From: Omphiscola glabra
Lineage: Eukaryota > Mollusca > Gastropoda > Lymnaeidae
NCBI GenBank assembly: GCA_964017045.1
Contig: OZ024795.1
Span: 30,728,366-30,792,365 of the forward strand
Length of the DNA stretch: 64,000 nt
Reading direction: 5' to 3'
A program made the position numbers and the translations under genes. The notes under the pieces are model-generated. The model saw nothing but the letters and a program-made list of their open reading frames with translations, did no database searches and was not told the origin of the DNA. Below, piece by piece: positions 1-10,230 of the stretch (position 1 is its first letter; every line of letters begins with the position of its first letter).

Positions 1-469
1 TTTGATGATTTTTTGGTTAAATGTGTAACTAAGATGCTGACTCTGAGGTGCTGACTCCATACGTTGTTAGCGACTTAATGGCAAGTAAAACGCAAGAATA
101 CCATTCATTATTACATGTTGCAGACAAATCTTTGCCACTAGTTTCACTTGTTTTAAATTTTGCACGAAGCTTTGTAGATTCATATATAGTGGTTTTGCTC
201 TATTGTTCAGTCGCTTACACTATGCCAAGAAATTAATTATATATATATATATATATAAATGGCCATATATTGCCAATGGCATATATATATCTTATATATA
301 TATATGCCATTGACAATAAAAGTGCGTGTCACGATGACCTCTCTGTGATCTTAGTTTGCTGAAAATGTTGTTGGAACTTTGATCACGTGATCTCTCTCCA
401 ACACAACACGCAACCTGGGCAAACATATTAGAATTTTAAATCCAAATTACTAGCCACATAGCTCCAACC
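1..469. other. Gene-free A/T-rich stretch
   Basis: I see no supported gene here. The open frame at 48-236 has no recognisable domain, splice signal or homology. An A/T-rich palindrome lies at 237-318. Confidence 0.5.
237..318. repeat. AT microsatellite with inverted repeat
   Basis: Runs of (TA)n flank the motif TTGCCAATGGC and its near complement GCCATTGACAA, so the region can fold into an A/T-rich hairpin. Confidence 0.7.
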
Positions 470-1275
470 CACAGAGCATTTAACTACAGAGCATTTAACT
501 ACAACCTACAGAGCATTTAACTGCAACCCACAGAGCATTAAACTACGACCTACAGAGCATTTAACTACGACCTACAGAGCATTTAACTACGACCTATAGA
601 GCTTTTAACTACGACCTACGGAGCATTTAACTACGACCTACAGAGCTTTTAACTACGACCTACAGAGCTTTTAACTACGACCTACAGAGCTTTTAACTAC
701 GACCTACAGAGCATTTAACTACGACCTACAGAGCTTTTAACTACGACCTACAGAGCATTTAACTACGACCTACAGAGCTTTTAACTACGACCTACAGAGC
801 TTTTAACTACGACCTACAGAGCTTTTAACTACGACCTACAGAGCTTTTAACTACGACCTACAGAGCTTTTAACTACGACCTACAGAGCTTTTAACTACGA
901 CCTACTGAGCTTTTAACTACGACCTACAGAGCTTTTAACTACGACCTACAGAGCTTTTAACTACGACCTACGGAGCTTTTAACTACGACCTACAGAGCTT
1001 TTAACTACGACCTACAGAGCTTTTAACTACGACCTACAGAGCTTTTAACTACGACCTACAGAGCATTTAACTACGACCTACAGAGCATTTAACTACGACC
1101 TACAGAGCTTTTAACTACGACCTACAGAGCTTTTAACTACGACCTACAGAGCTTTTAACTACGACCTACAGAGCTTTTAACTACGACCTACAGAGCATTT
1201 AACTACGACCTACAGAGCTTTTAACTACGACCTACAAAGCATTTAACTACGACCTACAGAGCATTTAACTACCAC
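470..1275. repeat. Minisatellite, 22-bp unit, about 36 copies
   Basis: Tandem copies of CCTACAGAGCTTTTAACTAC plus GA. Two unit variants alternate irregularly: GAGCTTTT and GAGCATTT. Edge copies at both ends are more diverged. Stops in the unit prevent coding. Confidence 0.97.
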
Positions 1276-1902
1276 CTACAGTACAGATCATTTAACTCCA
1301 ACCTAATTACTAAGAGCGATAGAAACCCAACCTACCAGACATGTAGTTCCCAGACTATAAACATCAAAACTTTCCCGCAGCTTTACTCTAACACCCCACC
1401 ACATGTAAACTGGCGACTTTACTTTTCCACCCACACGGGGGGCACCCCCCACACGGGGGGGGGGGGGGCACCTCATCAGAGCTTCATCGTAGACCTTGAC
1501 CTTTTCATACGGGCAACCTGAAAGATGACGTTATTGTTGATGTTATCCTTACATCTCGCGTTATCCCGTTCCAGGGTTATTGGGCCATGTTTATTGTCTT
1601 TGTTTGTTATCGACATCTGTTCGGCTGTAATGTGGGCTGCCTCCACACCCACCCCACCCTAGAACACTATTCGCCTGCCGCAATAACTCACCGCAATCGG
1701 GCTATGCTTTTATGTCGCGGAATTTGAGGCGCGGTCTTTGTAACGCAATTTGGGGGATTTTATTGTTCCTTCTAAACATGGTTCCTTCTTGAATACCAAG
1801 CCACGATTCTGTTTGTTGGGTTGTAGGAAAACTTAATGAACCACTTGACGTCTCCTGAAATGCACGGAAGTGACGATGGTTGTTCCTGTTGTAAATCTGA
1901 AC
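1276..1902. other. Gene-free stretch with a long G run
   Basis: No gene is supported. It contains a G run at about 1455-1468 beside two copies of CACACGGGG, and the first copy of a 45-bp direct repeat at 1735-1779. Confidence 0.5.
1735..1779 (+). repeat. 45-bp exact direct repeat, copy 1
   Basis: The 45 bases starting TCTTTGTAACGC and ending TTCTAAACAT recur without a mismatch at 3777-3821. The flanks of the two copies differ. Confidence 0.9.
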
Positions 1903-1910
1903 ATCTAGAA

Positions 1911-2283
1911 CAGTGACTCTCAACCTTCCTAACCCCGCGACCCTTTATTACAGTTCCCCCATGTTGTGGTGACCCCCAAAAATAAAATTATTTTCGTTGC
2001 TACTTCATAAATATGTGTTTTCCGATCGTCTTAGGCAGCGGTTCTCAACCTGTGGGTCGCAACCCCTTTGGGGGTCGTATGACCCTTTCACAGGGGTCAC
2101 CTAAGACCATCGGAAAACACATCACGAAAATATTTTCTTTTGGCTGGGGGTTACCACACACGAGGAACTGTATTATAGGGTCGCGGCATTAGGAAGGTTG
2201 AGAACCACTGGTCTCAGGCGACCCCTCTGTAATGGTCGCTCGAGCCCCAAAAGGGGTGGCGACACACAGGTCGAGAACCGCTG
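1911..2283 (-). mobile_element. SPIN-like hAT MITE, interrupted by a second copy
   Basis: A nonautonomous hAT element with terminal inverted repeats CAGTGACTCTCAACC and CGAGAACCGCTG. The flanking 8-bp target duplication is ATCTAGAA (1903-1910) and ATCCAGAA (2284-2291), one mismatch apart. Its body, GGTCGCGACCC-type ends with a CCGATCGTCTTAGG core, is in the opposite orientation to the copy nested within it at 2036-2210. From memory the sequence resembles the SPIN family; no database comparison was made. Confidence 0.85.
2036..2210 (+). mobile_element. SPIN-like hAT MITE nested in another copy
   Basis: It starts CAGCGGTTCTCAACCTGTGG and ends AGGTTGAGAACCACTG, 175 bp. The 8-bp target duplication lies within the older element: GTCTTAGG (2028-2035) and GTCTCAGG (2211-2218). 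The pair gives a clear order of insertion: outer copy first. Confidence 0.9.
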
Positions 2284-2517
2284 ATCCAGAAGTTTAGCTA
2301 GTGAATGTCTTGGTGCATAAATAACCGGTGGTGGAGTCGCCACAATCAGCGTGCCCACTGTCTCGCAAATATTAGAAATAAACATTTCGTTTGGAGATTT
2401 CCTTTGTTCGAAATGAACTTTTCAAGCACACTTCATGTATTGTTCCCAAAAATGTTATCTTCATAGCCCTATCTAACTAGTAATATTTGATACTAACAGC
2501 AATAAAACAAACACCAT

Positions 2518-3150
2518 ATTAACAACTATGACACCATGTTAACAAATATGACACCATGTTAACAAATATGACACCATGTGAACAACTATGACACCATTTT
2601 AACAACAACGACACCATGTTAACAACTATGACACCATGTTAAAAAATTCGCAAACATGTTAACAACTATGACACCATGTTAACAACTACGACACCATGTT
2701 AACAACTACGACACCATGTTAACAACTATGACACCATGTTAAAAACTTCGCCACCATGTTAACCCCTATGGCACCATGTTAACAACTATGACACCATGTT
2801 AACAACTTTGACACCATGTTAACGACTATGACATGTTAACAACTACGACATCATGTTAACAACTATGACATCATGTTAACAACTATGACACAATGTTAAC
2901 AAATATGACACCATGTTAACAACTACGACACCAAGTTGACAACTATAACACCATGTTAACAAATATGACACCATGCTAACAGCTATGACACCATGTTAAC
3001 AACTTCGACACCAAGTTGACAACTATGACACGATGTTAACAAATACGACACCATTTTAAAAACTATGACACCATGTTAACAATTATGGCACCATGTTAAC
3101 AACCATGACACCCTGTTAACAACTATGACACCATGTTAACAACTATGAAA
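2518..3150. repeat. Minisatellite, 20-bp unit, about 31 copies
   Basis: Tandem copies of ACACCATGTTAACAACTATG with frequent single-base variants (ACTACG, AAATATG, ACTTCG). Several units carry small deletions. Confidence 0.96.
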
Positions 3151-3235
3151 CTATATTGTGCTACTAACAATATTGACTTCTATTATTATATGTCGTTGTA
3201 ATAGAGTTTGTAAAGCCTTCGAACCATTTTCTCTT

Positions 3236-3665
3236 CCAAGAAGCCAGGCCCCATACGAGGAAAGCCAGGCCCCATACGAGGAAAGCCAGGCCCCATACGA
3301 GGAAAGCCAGGCCCCATACGAGGAAAGCCAGGCCCCATACGAGGAAAGCCAGGCCCCATACGAGGAAAGCCAGGCCCCATATGAAAGGAAGCCAGGCCCC
3401 ATATGAAAGGAAGTCAGGCCCCATACGAAAGGAAGCCAGGCCCCATATGAAAGGTAGCCGGGCCCCATATGAAAGGAAGCCGGGCCCCATATGAAAAGAA
3501 GCCAGGCCCCATATGAAAGGAAGCCAGGCCCCATATGAAAGGAAGCCAGGCTCCATATGAAAGGTAGCCGGGCCCCATATGAAAGGTAGCCGGGCCCCAT
3601 ATGAAAGGAAGCCGGGCCCCATATGAAAGGAAGCCAGGCCCCATATGAAAAGAAGCCAGGCCCAT
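3236..3665. repeat. Two-type minisatellite, 21- and 22-bp units
   Basis: The left part is seven near-identical 21-bp units (GGAAAGCCAGGCCCCATACG plus A). The right part is about thirteen 22-bp units (GGAAGCCAGGCCCCATATGA plus AA). The long open frames on both strands here are read-through of stop-free units and are not genes. Confidence 0.96.
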
Positions 3666-3776
3666 TATCTAAAATCTATGAAATGTTAATTATTGAGACA
3701 ATTCAACCAATGAGCCCAAAACGGAATATTTTAAAAGGGCTGTAATGACTCACAAAAAATGCTCCGGCTTGTGGAC

Positions 3777-3821
3777 TCTTTGTAACGCAATTTGGGGGAT
3801 TTTATTGTTCCTTCTAAACAT
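3777..3821 (+). repeat. 45-bp exact direct repeat, copy 2
   Basis: Identical to 1735-1779, 2042 bp away in the same orientation. Confidence 0.9.
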
Positions 3822-4824
3822 TTATTGCAATCACATGAATGGTATAGGAGCGCATACGGGGCATACATACATACATAGATACAGACATATAGATATAGAC
3901 ACATCATTAGTCAGAAGATGGACGCACCATGGTGCGGCCCTGCGCGGCGACGTACAATGCTGCTAGTGAACGCCCATTCAGACACATGGCTGCTCTTACA
4001 AAGGGAACGTGATCCTGAATGTCGATTATTCCATTTTGCTATGCTAAACTTCCGATATCGAAGAGCTCTTGCAATTTAATTTGATTAAACAGAACTGCGC
4101 TGTTATACGGTCATCAGCTTGGGCGAGGGGTCAAAGGTCAGCAGGTTACTCATCTTTACTGGATTTTGTGGTATCAAATCATTTCGTTTAAAAGATATAT
4201 ATATAATTCAAATATATATAATTTTAAATCGTTTTTTTTAAGGAATGGCGGTGGGGTGAAGAGTATAATGATATATTTTAATATGCAACAAAAGACACCA
4301 AACATTCTCAATAGTTAAATCCTAAAAAATATTTTCAACAATGCCATTTCCTTTTTTTTAGAAAAAATAAATTACATGGTAAACAATAGTAAGCATTGGA
4401 GTGTTGATTATTTCTGTCCACCAACAAGTCGGGGAATTTCCTGTCAGTAATAAACATTGGAGGTTCATGCGGCCTTGCACCAATTAGAATATGACTCAGC
4501 GGCAAGTCATTCTTGTATTTCCCTAAATTAACACAATGACCTGGAATGTATTTCTGTGTACATTCTTCATCGTTAGAGATGAGTTTAAAACGGACGGCTT
4601 TATCAACAGTGTTTTATGGTTTGTGAGTGATTCATTACTTTGAACGTGGAGAATGGGACACAAAAATGTGGAACACATAAGGGGCTTGCTTTCTTCCTCA
4701 TGAATGAATTCAGAGTAGAGCCCCTTTGGAGCCAGGGTCATACACAATTATGATCAATGATGAGTTCAGACCAATCGCAACACTAACGTTTTTTGTGGTA
4801 TTGTCATTCGAAGTGGCTATTCGT
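3822..4824. other. Gene-free stretch
   Basis: It holds a short ATAC/ATAG microsatellite near 3862-3902 and A/T-rich sequence. I found no exon with matching splice signals and no recognisable protein. Confidence 0.5.
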
Positions 4825-4988
4825 CAGTGGCGTAGTGAGGGGGGCAAGGGGGGCATCATGCCCCGGGCGCTACTCACAATGGGGCGCCAAATGGTATATT
4901 TTACTATAATATTGTATGGTTTTCGAATAGGGGGGGGCGCTAAAAAGGTATTGTGCCCCGGGCGCGAGTTAAGCTCGCTACGCCACTG
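4825..4988 (+). mobile_element. MITE with CAGTGGCGTAG termini
   Basis: About 164 bp with terminal inverted repeats CAGTGGCGTAGTGAG and GCTCGCTACGCCACTG and GCGCC/CCCCGGGCGC motifs inside. The same family is found at 6235-6317 (truncated) and 6392-6584 (intact). No target duplication is visible; the right flank CTTATAAG is shared with the truncated copy. Confidence 0.75.
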
Positions 4989-5384
4989 CTTATAAGTTGA
5001 CTCGACCTTTGTGGAAGCCACAAGTGTTATGCTTGAAATACATTTTAAATGAACTTAGTAAACGACCCACCAAAGTAAAACATGGATCATGATTGATTGA
5101 TAACGAGTCAAATGACAAGTCTTAGGGAAAGAAAAGTTGTAAAAAAGAAACATTTGATATTAGAAGTATATTAAAAATTGTATTTTGATTTCTTTTGCAT
5201 AATAAAACAAGCCATGTTATGTCGGGCCGAGGGCGTGCCAATTTAAGAGCCTTTCTTGTGCCATGTAATCTTATAATGTCAAAGTGATTTGGGATAATTT
5301 CCTGTTGTTTGGCCCACGTGACCTCACGTAAACAATCGTGACGTGTGTTTTTTTAGATACATAATCCACACAGCTAAACACTTT
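4989..5384. other. Gene-free stretch
   Basis: A/T-rich sequence without a supported exon. A CACGTG motif lies near 5316. Confidence 0.5.
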
Positions 5385-5930
5385 GAAGGTAGGGGTTGAG
5401 CACAGCTAAACACTTTGAAGTTAGGGGTTGAGCACAGTTGAACACTTTGAAGATAGGGGTTGAGCACAGTTGAACACTTTGAAGGTAGGGGTTGAGCACA
5501 GCTAAACACTTTGAAAGTAGGGGTTGAGCACAGCTAAACACTTTGAAAGTAGGGGTTGAGCACAGCTAAACACTTTGAAAGTAGGGGTTGAGCACAGCTA
5601 AACACTTTGAAAGTAGGGGTTGAGCACAGCTAAACACTTTGAAAGTAGGGGTTGAGCAAAGCTAAACACTTTGAAAGTAGGGGTTGAGCAAAGCTAAACA
5701 CTTTGAAAGTAGGGGTTGAGCAAAGCTAAACACTTTGAAAGTATGGGTTGAGCACAGCTGAACACTTTGAAGATAGGGGTTGAGCACAGCTGAACAGTTT
5801 GAAGAAAGGGGTTGAGCACAGTTGAACACTTTGAAGATAGGGGTTGAGCACAGCTAAACACTTTGAAGATAGGGGTTGAGCACAGCTGAACACTTTGACA
5901 ATAGGGGTTTCATATAGCTAAACACTTTGA
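5385..5930. repeat. Minisatellite, 32-bp unit, about 17 copies
   Basis: Unit reads CACAGCTAAACACTTTGAAA followed by GTAGGGGTTGAG. Variants (CAAAGC, CAGTTG, GAAGATAG) occur in blocks of adjacent copies, as expected when neighbouring units are duplicated together. Degenerate units continue to about 6030. Confidence 0.96.
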
Positions 5931-6234
5931 ATATCTCCGTTTAACGCAGCAACACATTGACGGTATGTATTTAATCCAGCTACACATTTACATTATATGT
6001 GTATGGGTTTAACGCAGCTAAACACTCCGATTCGTTTAAACTTCCATTCGGTGGGTAAATAGAAATGTTTAGAATGCAAGTCACGTGATTATATTAGTAT
6101 TCTTATCACGTGTCTCTAAAAAAATTGGGGTTGGGGGGGGGGGAATGTGCGTGATTTGCTTCTGAGTTTTTAACAAATTGTAATTCGAACAACTTACTTC
6201 ACTAAATACTTACAATAATAATAGCACATTTTAT

Positions 6235-6317
6235 ATGTAAAATATACCATTTGGCGCCCCTTTGTGAGTAGCGGCCGGGGCATGATGCCCCCTTGCCCCC
6301 CCCTCGCTACGCCACTG
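6235..6317 (-). mobile_element. Truncated MITE, CAGTGGCGTAG family
   Basis: Only one end survives, finishing CTCGCTACGCCACTG. It matches the corresponding half of 6392-6584, including CCATTTGGCGCCCC, and lies 75 bp from that intact copy. Confidence 0.7.
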
Positions 6318-6391
6318 CTTATAAGGCTGTATCTCGCTAAACTCCAGGTTTCAAATTGTATTTGCATTTTGTCAACAAAACATGTAATCTC

Positions 6392-6584
6392 CAGAGGCGT
6401 AGCGAGCTTAACTCGCGCCCGGGGCAAAATACATTTTTAGCACCCCCCAATACCTTTTTAGCGCCCCCCCTATTCGAAAACCATACAATATTATAGTAAA
6501 ATATACCATTTGGCGCCCCTTTGTGAGTAGCGCCCGGGGCATAATGCCCCCCCCCACTTGCCCGCCCCCCTCACTACGCCACTG
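6392..6584 (-). mobile_element. Intact hAT-like MITE, CAGTGGCGTAG family
   Basis: 193 bp beginning CAGAGGCGTAGCGAG and ending TCACTACGCCACTG, flanked by a perfect 8-bp duplication GTAATCTC (6384-6391 and 6585-6592). The 8-bp duplication supports a hAT origin for the family. Confidence 0.88.
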
Positions 6585-6659
6585 GTAATCTCCTCACTTC
6601 TCAAACAACAATTAAATATCAACTCTCTCTTTAGCAAATATTTTACGGTGTGAAAATAG

Positions 6660-6800
6660 ATTGAGGAAACTCTATGACAGTCTGAGGGGAAGAAATTCTA
6701 TGACTGTCTTAGGGGGAGAAATTCTATGGCAGTCTGAAGGGGAGAAATTCTATGAGAGTCTGGGGGTAGAGACTCTATGATATTTTGAGGGGGAGAAGCT
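6660..6800. repeat. Short minisatellite, about 26-33 bp unit
   Basis: Four or five imperfect copies of GACAGTCTGAGGGGAGAAAT followed by TCTAT. Confidence 0.75.
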
Positions 6801-6929
6801 CTATGACATTCTATGTCAAAAAGTTTAAGACTACTAAAATGACACTTCCAACAGTACAGGAATCGTGGAAGAGAAATCTGTAGTGGATTTGTGTTAGGTG
6901 GCCTTTTTTTAGACAAGTACCATACCTCA

Positions 6930-7525
6930 GGAAAGGAAGGTCGGGATGGTGTATACCAAATAGTCGGGGTGGGGTGGAGTGGATGATGTATACCTAATAG
7001 ACGGGGGTGGATGGTGTATACCTTTTAGGCGGGGGTGGATGGTATATACCTAATAGGCCGTGGGTGGATGGTGTATACCTAATAGGCCGTGGGTGGATGG
7101 TGTATACCTAATAGGCCGTGGGTGGATGGTGTATACCTAATAGGCCGTGGGTGGATGGTGTATACCTAATAGGCCGTGCGTGGATGGTGTATACCTAATA
7201 GGCCGTGGGTGTATGGTGTATACCTAATAGGCCGTGGGTGGATGGTGTATACCTATAGGCCGTGGGTGTATGGTGTATACCTATAGGCCGTAGGTGGTAG
7301 GTGTATACCTAATAGGCCGTGGGTGGATGGTGTATACCTAATAGGCCGTGGGTGGATGGTGTATACCTAATAGGCCTTGTGGAGATGGTGTATACCTAAT
7401 AGGTGGGGATGGATGGTATATACCTAAAAGGCTGTGGGTGGATGGTGAATACTAATAGGTCGGGGTGGATGGTGAATACCTAATAGGCCGGGGGGTGGTG
7501 GATGGTGTATACCTAATAGACTATT
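6930..7525. repeat. Minisatellite, 29-bp unit, about 20 copies
   Basis: Unit reads GGTGTATACCTAATAGGCCG followed by TGGGTGGAT. Central copies are nearly identical and edge copies are diverged. It lies in intron 1 of the minus-strand SDR gene, 60 bp beyond its splice donor. Confidence 0.96.
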
Positions 7526-7585
7526 GTTACAAATAGTAAGCGTTACCCCCATGAAAACATTTATTTTAGAAAATCGGAGACCAAC

Positions 7586-7802
7586 CTGTAATGAAGACTG
7601 CCTTGTTAGCTGGATCAACTCTCGCCTTCGGAGTGGTCGACCACAGCAGTAGACACGCCACTGCCAGCAATGCCAAGTAGAACACCGATTCCAAGGGCGG
7701 GCTCAGGTAATCCAAGAAACCGCCGAACGGCCATGGTCTGTATATGAACACCACAGCACAGATATTCATCAAGAGAATAGCAACACCGGTCCGGAACTTC
7801 AT
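7586..7802 (-). CDS. First coding exon of an SDR-type dehydrogenase (partial gene)
   Basis: The exon encodes 72 residues plus one base. It begins MKFRTGVAILLMNICAVVF, has two hydrophobic stretches (about residues 7-21 and 38-54) that look like an N-terminal membrane anchor, and ends DPANKAVFIT followed by a donor ACAG|gttgg. KAVFITG is the start of the NAD(P)-binding TGxxxGxG motif of short-chain dehydrogenases; the rest (CDSGFG in relatives) must come from the next exon. Membrane-anchored SDRs of the retinol dehydrogenase / 17-beta-hydroxysteroid dehydrogenase / beta-hydroxybutyrate dehydrogenase group have this layout, so oxidation or reduction of a lipid or steroid alcohol is inferred. I found no further exon between 1 and 7560, so the remainder lies outside the window. 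A 17-bp minisatellite starts 16 bp upstream of the ATG. Confidence 0.75.
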
Positions 7803-7817
7803 ATTGATACGAAACAG

Positions 7818-8033
7818 GACAAAGTTTGAACCAAGTCAGTGTTTGAACCAAGTCAGTGTTTGAACCAAGTCAATGTTTGAACCAAGTCAGTGTTAAAACA
7901 AAGTCAGTGTTTGAACCAAGTCAATGTTTGAACCAAGTCAGTGTTAAAACAAAGTCTGTTTTTGAACCAAGTCAATGTCTGAACAAAGTCAGTATTAGAA
8001 CCAAGTCATTGTTTGAACCAAGTCAGTGTTTGG
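7818..8033. repeat. Minisatellite, 17-bp unit, about 13 copies, upstream of the SDR exon
   Basis: Unit reads GTTTGAACCAAGTCAGT. It fills most of the 409 bp between the terminal exon of an upstream gene (stop at 8212) and the SDR start codon at 7802, so it occupies the expected 5'UTR or promoter position of the SDR gene. Confidence 0.95.
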
Positions 8034-8211
8034 CGTAAGGTGGACATTTAACAAGTTTCTGTTTCGTTATTCAACACCTCAAAGGTTCAGGGCCACACAA
8101 CAATCACAGTACACAGTACACAGTACACATGTACTTGGGAAAACCTTGAACTGCTTCGCTTCGCTGTCAGCACGTATGAGTTAATCATCAAATGTTAAAT
8201 AAAAATGACGT

Positions 8212-8313
8212 CTAATCCATCACGGACGCCGCATCTAATCCTTGATAGACCGCAGCTTCTAAAAATCCCTTGTAGGTGTAGGTACGTCTTCCGTGAATGT
8301 GTAGCTTCAAATC
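8212..8313 (-). CDS. Terminal exon of an unrecognised minus-strand gene
   Basis: After an acceptor (TTTTAATTACAG) there are 33 sense codons and a TAG stop. The peptide begins DLKLHIHGRRTYTYKGF and ends GLDAASVMD. Codon use and the clean acceptor argue for a real exon, but I do not recognise the protein. The frame assumes a phase-0 junction. Upstream exons should lie at higher coordinates beyond the repeat-filled interval to 13 kb; one low-confidence candidate is at 13054-13086. No AATAAA signal was seen just downstream, which weakens the call. Confidence 0.5.
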   Translation of the reverse strand, partial: DLKLHIHGRRTYTYKGFLEAAVYQGLDAASVMD

Positions 8314-8374
8314 CTGTAATTAAAACATGTGAGATTAAGGCTTGAGGTCATCCAAATCATTTCTTAAAGAATGA

Positions 8375-8902
8375 ATCATTATTACTATTATTATTATTAG
8401 TTGTCTTATATAGCGCGGTACCCCAGCCTAGGGCTTATATAGCGCGGTACCCCAGCCTAGGGCTGATATAGCGCGGTACCCCAGCCTAGGGCTGATATAG
8501 CGCGGTACCCCAGCCTAGGGCTTATATAGCGCGGTACCCCAGCCTAGGGCTTATATAGCGCGGTACCCCAGCCTAGGGCTGATATAGCGCGGTACCCCAG
8601 CCTAGGGCTGATATAGCGCGGTACCCCAGCCTAGGGCTGATATAGCGCGGTACCCCAGCCTAGGGCTGATATAGCGCGGTACCCCAGCCTAGGGCTGATA
8701 TAGCGCGGTACCCCAGCCTAGGGCTGATATAGCGCGGTACCCCAGCCTAGGGCTGATATAGCGCGGTACCCCAGCCTAGGGCTGATATAGCGCGGTACCC
8801 CAGCCTAGGGCTGATATAGCGCGGTACCCCAGCCTAGGGCTGATATAGCGCGGTACCCCAGCCTAGGGCTGATATAGCGCGGTACCCCAGCCTAGGGCTG
8901 AA
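8375..8902. repeat. ATT microsatellite plus 29-bp minisatellite, about 17 copies
   Basis: (ATT)n at about 8380-8400 leads into near-perfect copies of TTATATAGCGCGGTACCCCA followed by GCCTAGGGC. Units differ almost only by GCTTATATA versus GCTGATATA, so the array looks recently homogenised. Each unit contains GGTACC and CCTAGG palindromes. Confidence 0.97.
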
Positions 8903-9507
8903 TCATACTGTAAACATTTTCTATATGGTCATACATTAAACAACCCTTAAAAACAAAGTTTTTCCTATAAATCCTTTATAAAATGTAATATCGAGCAATG
9001 GGGAGGGGGTGGGGCTAAAAATTTGAAGAAAAAAAAATCCATACAAGTAACACACTTTATAAGAATCCCAATTTGTGCGCGCCCCCCCCCCCCCCGGCTC
9101 GCAGCCGCACAATTTTTTTCTCATGCCCCATAACTATATTAATACTTTAATTCCCGCCGGCTTTTTCACAGCAGATTTATTTCACCAACAATTTTAGAAA
9201 AACAAAATAAAATATTAGGCACAAAACGCACTTGAAATATGTTTTTTTAAAAAAAAGAATCTCATTTAGAAAACAGGAAAGACTGATTTTTTGGGGGTGG
9301 GGTTCAAAATTTGATATATGTTGTCATCGGCAACGAGTTTTAGTGTCAAGTTTCAGCTCGATAGGTTGATGGAAAGTAGGGTCAATTAGCCGTCCGAAGA
9401 TTTTGCCTCCCAGCCAGGCACCAACAAAAGCGAAGTCAATATAACGGATTTAAAAACTATTTAAAGCACAATTCGGATAATAGAAAAGCACATAGAATTG
9501 GAACGGC
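8903..9507. other. Gene-free stretch containing a dispersed repeat
   Basis: A C run lies at about 9080-9096. The segment 9319-9408 is one copy of a dispersed repeat also found at 30225-30312. No exon was found. Confidence 0.5.
9319..9408 (+). repeat. Dispersed repeat, copy 1
   Basis: It shares CAAGTTTCAGCTCGATAGG and CCGTCCGAAGATTTTGCC with 30225-30312, with substitutions between. It may be part of a SINE or LINE tail; the class is unknown. Confidence 0.75.
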
Positions 9508-10230
9508 CACAACATGGTTATTAGCACGGCAAAAACATCGCTATTAGTGTTACGAACTGGATCGTTAATTAATTCTGGTCTGGCGGATGGCGACTGTGAG
9601 ATGTTGTGTTAGGGCAAGATTGTGGGGTCAGAGGTGAAATTGGTTCGTGTTGATCAATTAGTGTAGCTGGGTGGGGGTGAACAGACGGAGGGGATAAGAG
9701 CTGTGAGCTGGGTAGTTGGGTTAGTTAACAAGAGGTAGACCCAGGAGGTAGTTGACAGAGTAGAGCCAGAGCCAGTAGTAGAGACAGGAGTAGTAGAGCC
9801 AGAGTAGATCCTTAGAGTTAGTGTAGAGTCGAGAGTAGTAATAGAGATAGTAGATTTGTTAGAATCATTGTAGGGTTTGTTGCCTGAGTGTGCTGTGTTA
9901 CTGCGAGCTATATTTGTGTAATAAGTGTATAGTTTAGTATATAGTAATAAACACATAATTTACTGTGGACACTGTTGTTGGTCATTATTGTCAACCTTAG
10001 TGTGACAGAGTATATTCGTTAACCCTAGACAGCAACGGAGTAAACAGTAACAGATGTGGAGTTGTAACAATTAGCACGGCCACAACATGGCTATTAGCAC
10101 GGCCACAACATGGCTGTTAGCACGGCCACAACATGGCTATTAGCACGGCCACAACATGGCTGTTAGCACGGCAACAACATGGCTATTAGCACGACCACAA
10201 CATCGCTATTAGCATGGCCACTCCATGACT
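9508..10230. repeat. Minisatellite, 23-bp unit, split by a solo LTR
   Basis: Units of ATTAGCACGGCCACAACATG plus GCT lie on both sides of the LTR at 9548-10069, about two on the left and seven on the right. The LTR inserted at ATTAG within a unit, so the array is older than the insertion. Confidence 0.92.
9548..10069 (+). mobile_element. Solo LTR of a retrotransposon, copy 1
   Basis: 522 bp beginning TGTTACGAACTGG and ending GGAGTTGTAACA, flanked by a perfect 5-bp duplication ATTAG. TG...CA ends and a 5-bp duplication are typical of LTR retrotransposons; the superfamily (Gypsy or BEL/Pao) cannot be told without an internal region. An AATAAA at about 9948 may be its polyadenylation signal. A second copy is at 20834-21344. 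Confidence 0.9.

Noticed and set aside
470..1275. CRISPR-like regular repeats
   Set aside because: Units are directly contiguous with no unique spacers, in a eukaryotic genome. The same holds for all other arrays here.
3151..3665. Overlapping 149- and 152-residue minus-strand frames (MGPGFLSYGA type)
   Set aside because: Read-through of the 21/22-bp minisatellite; the same array is open in several frames.
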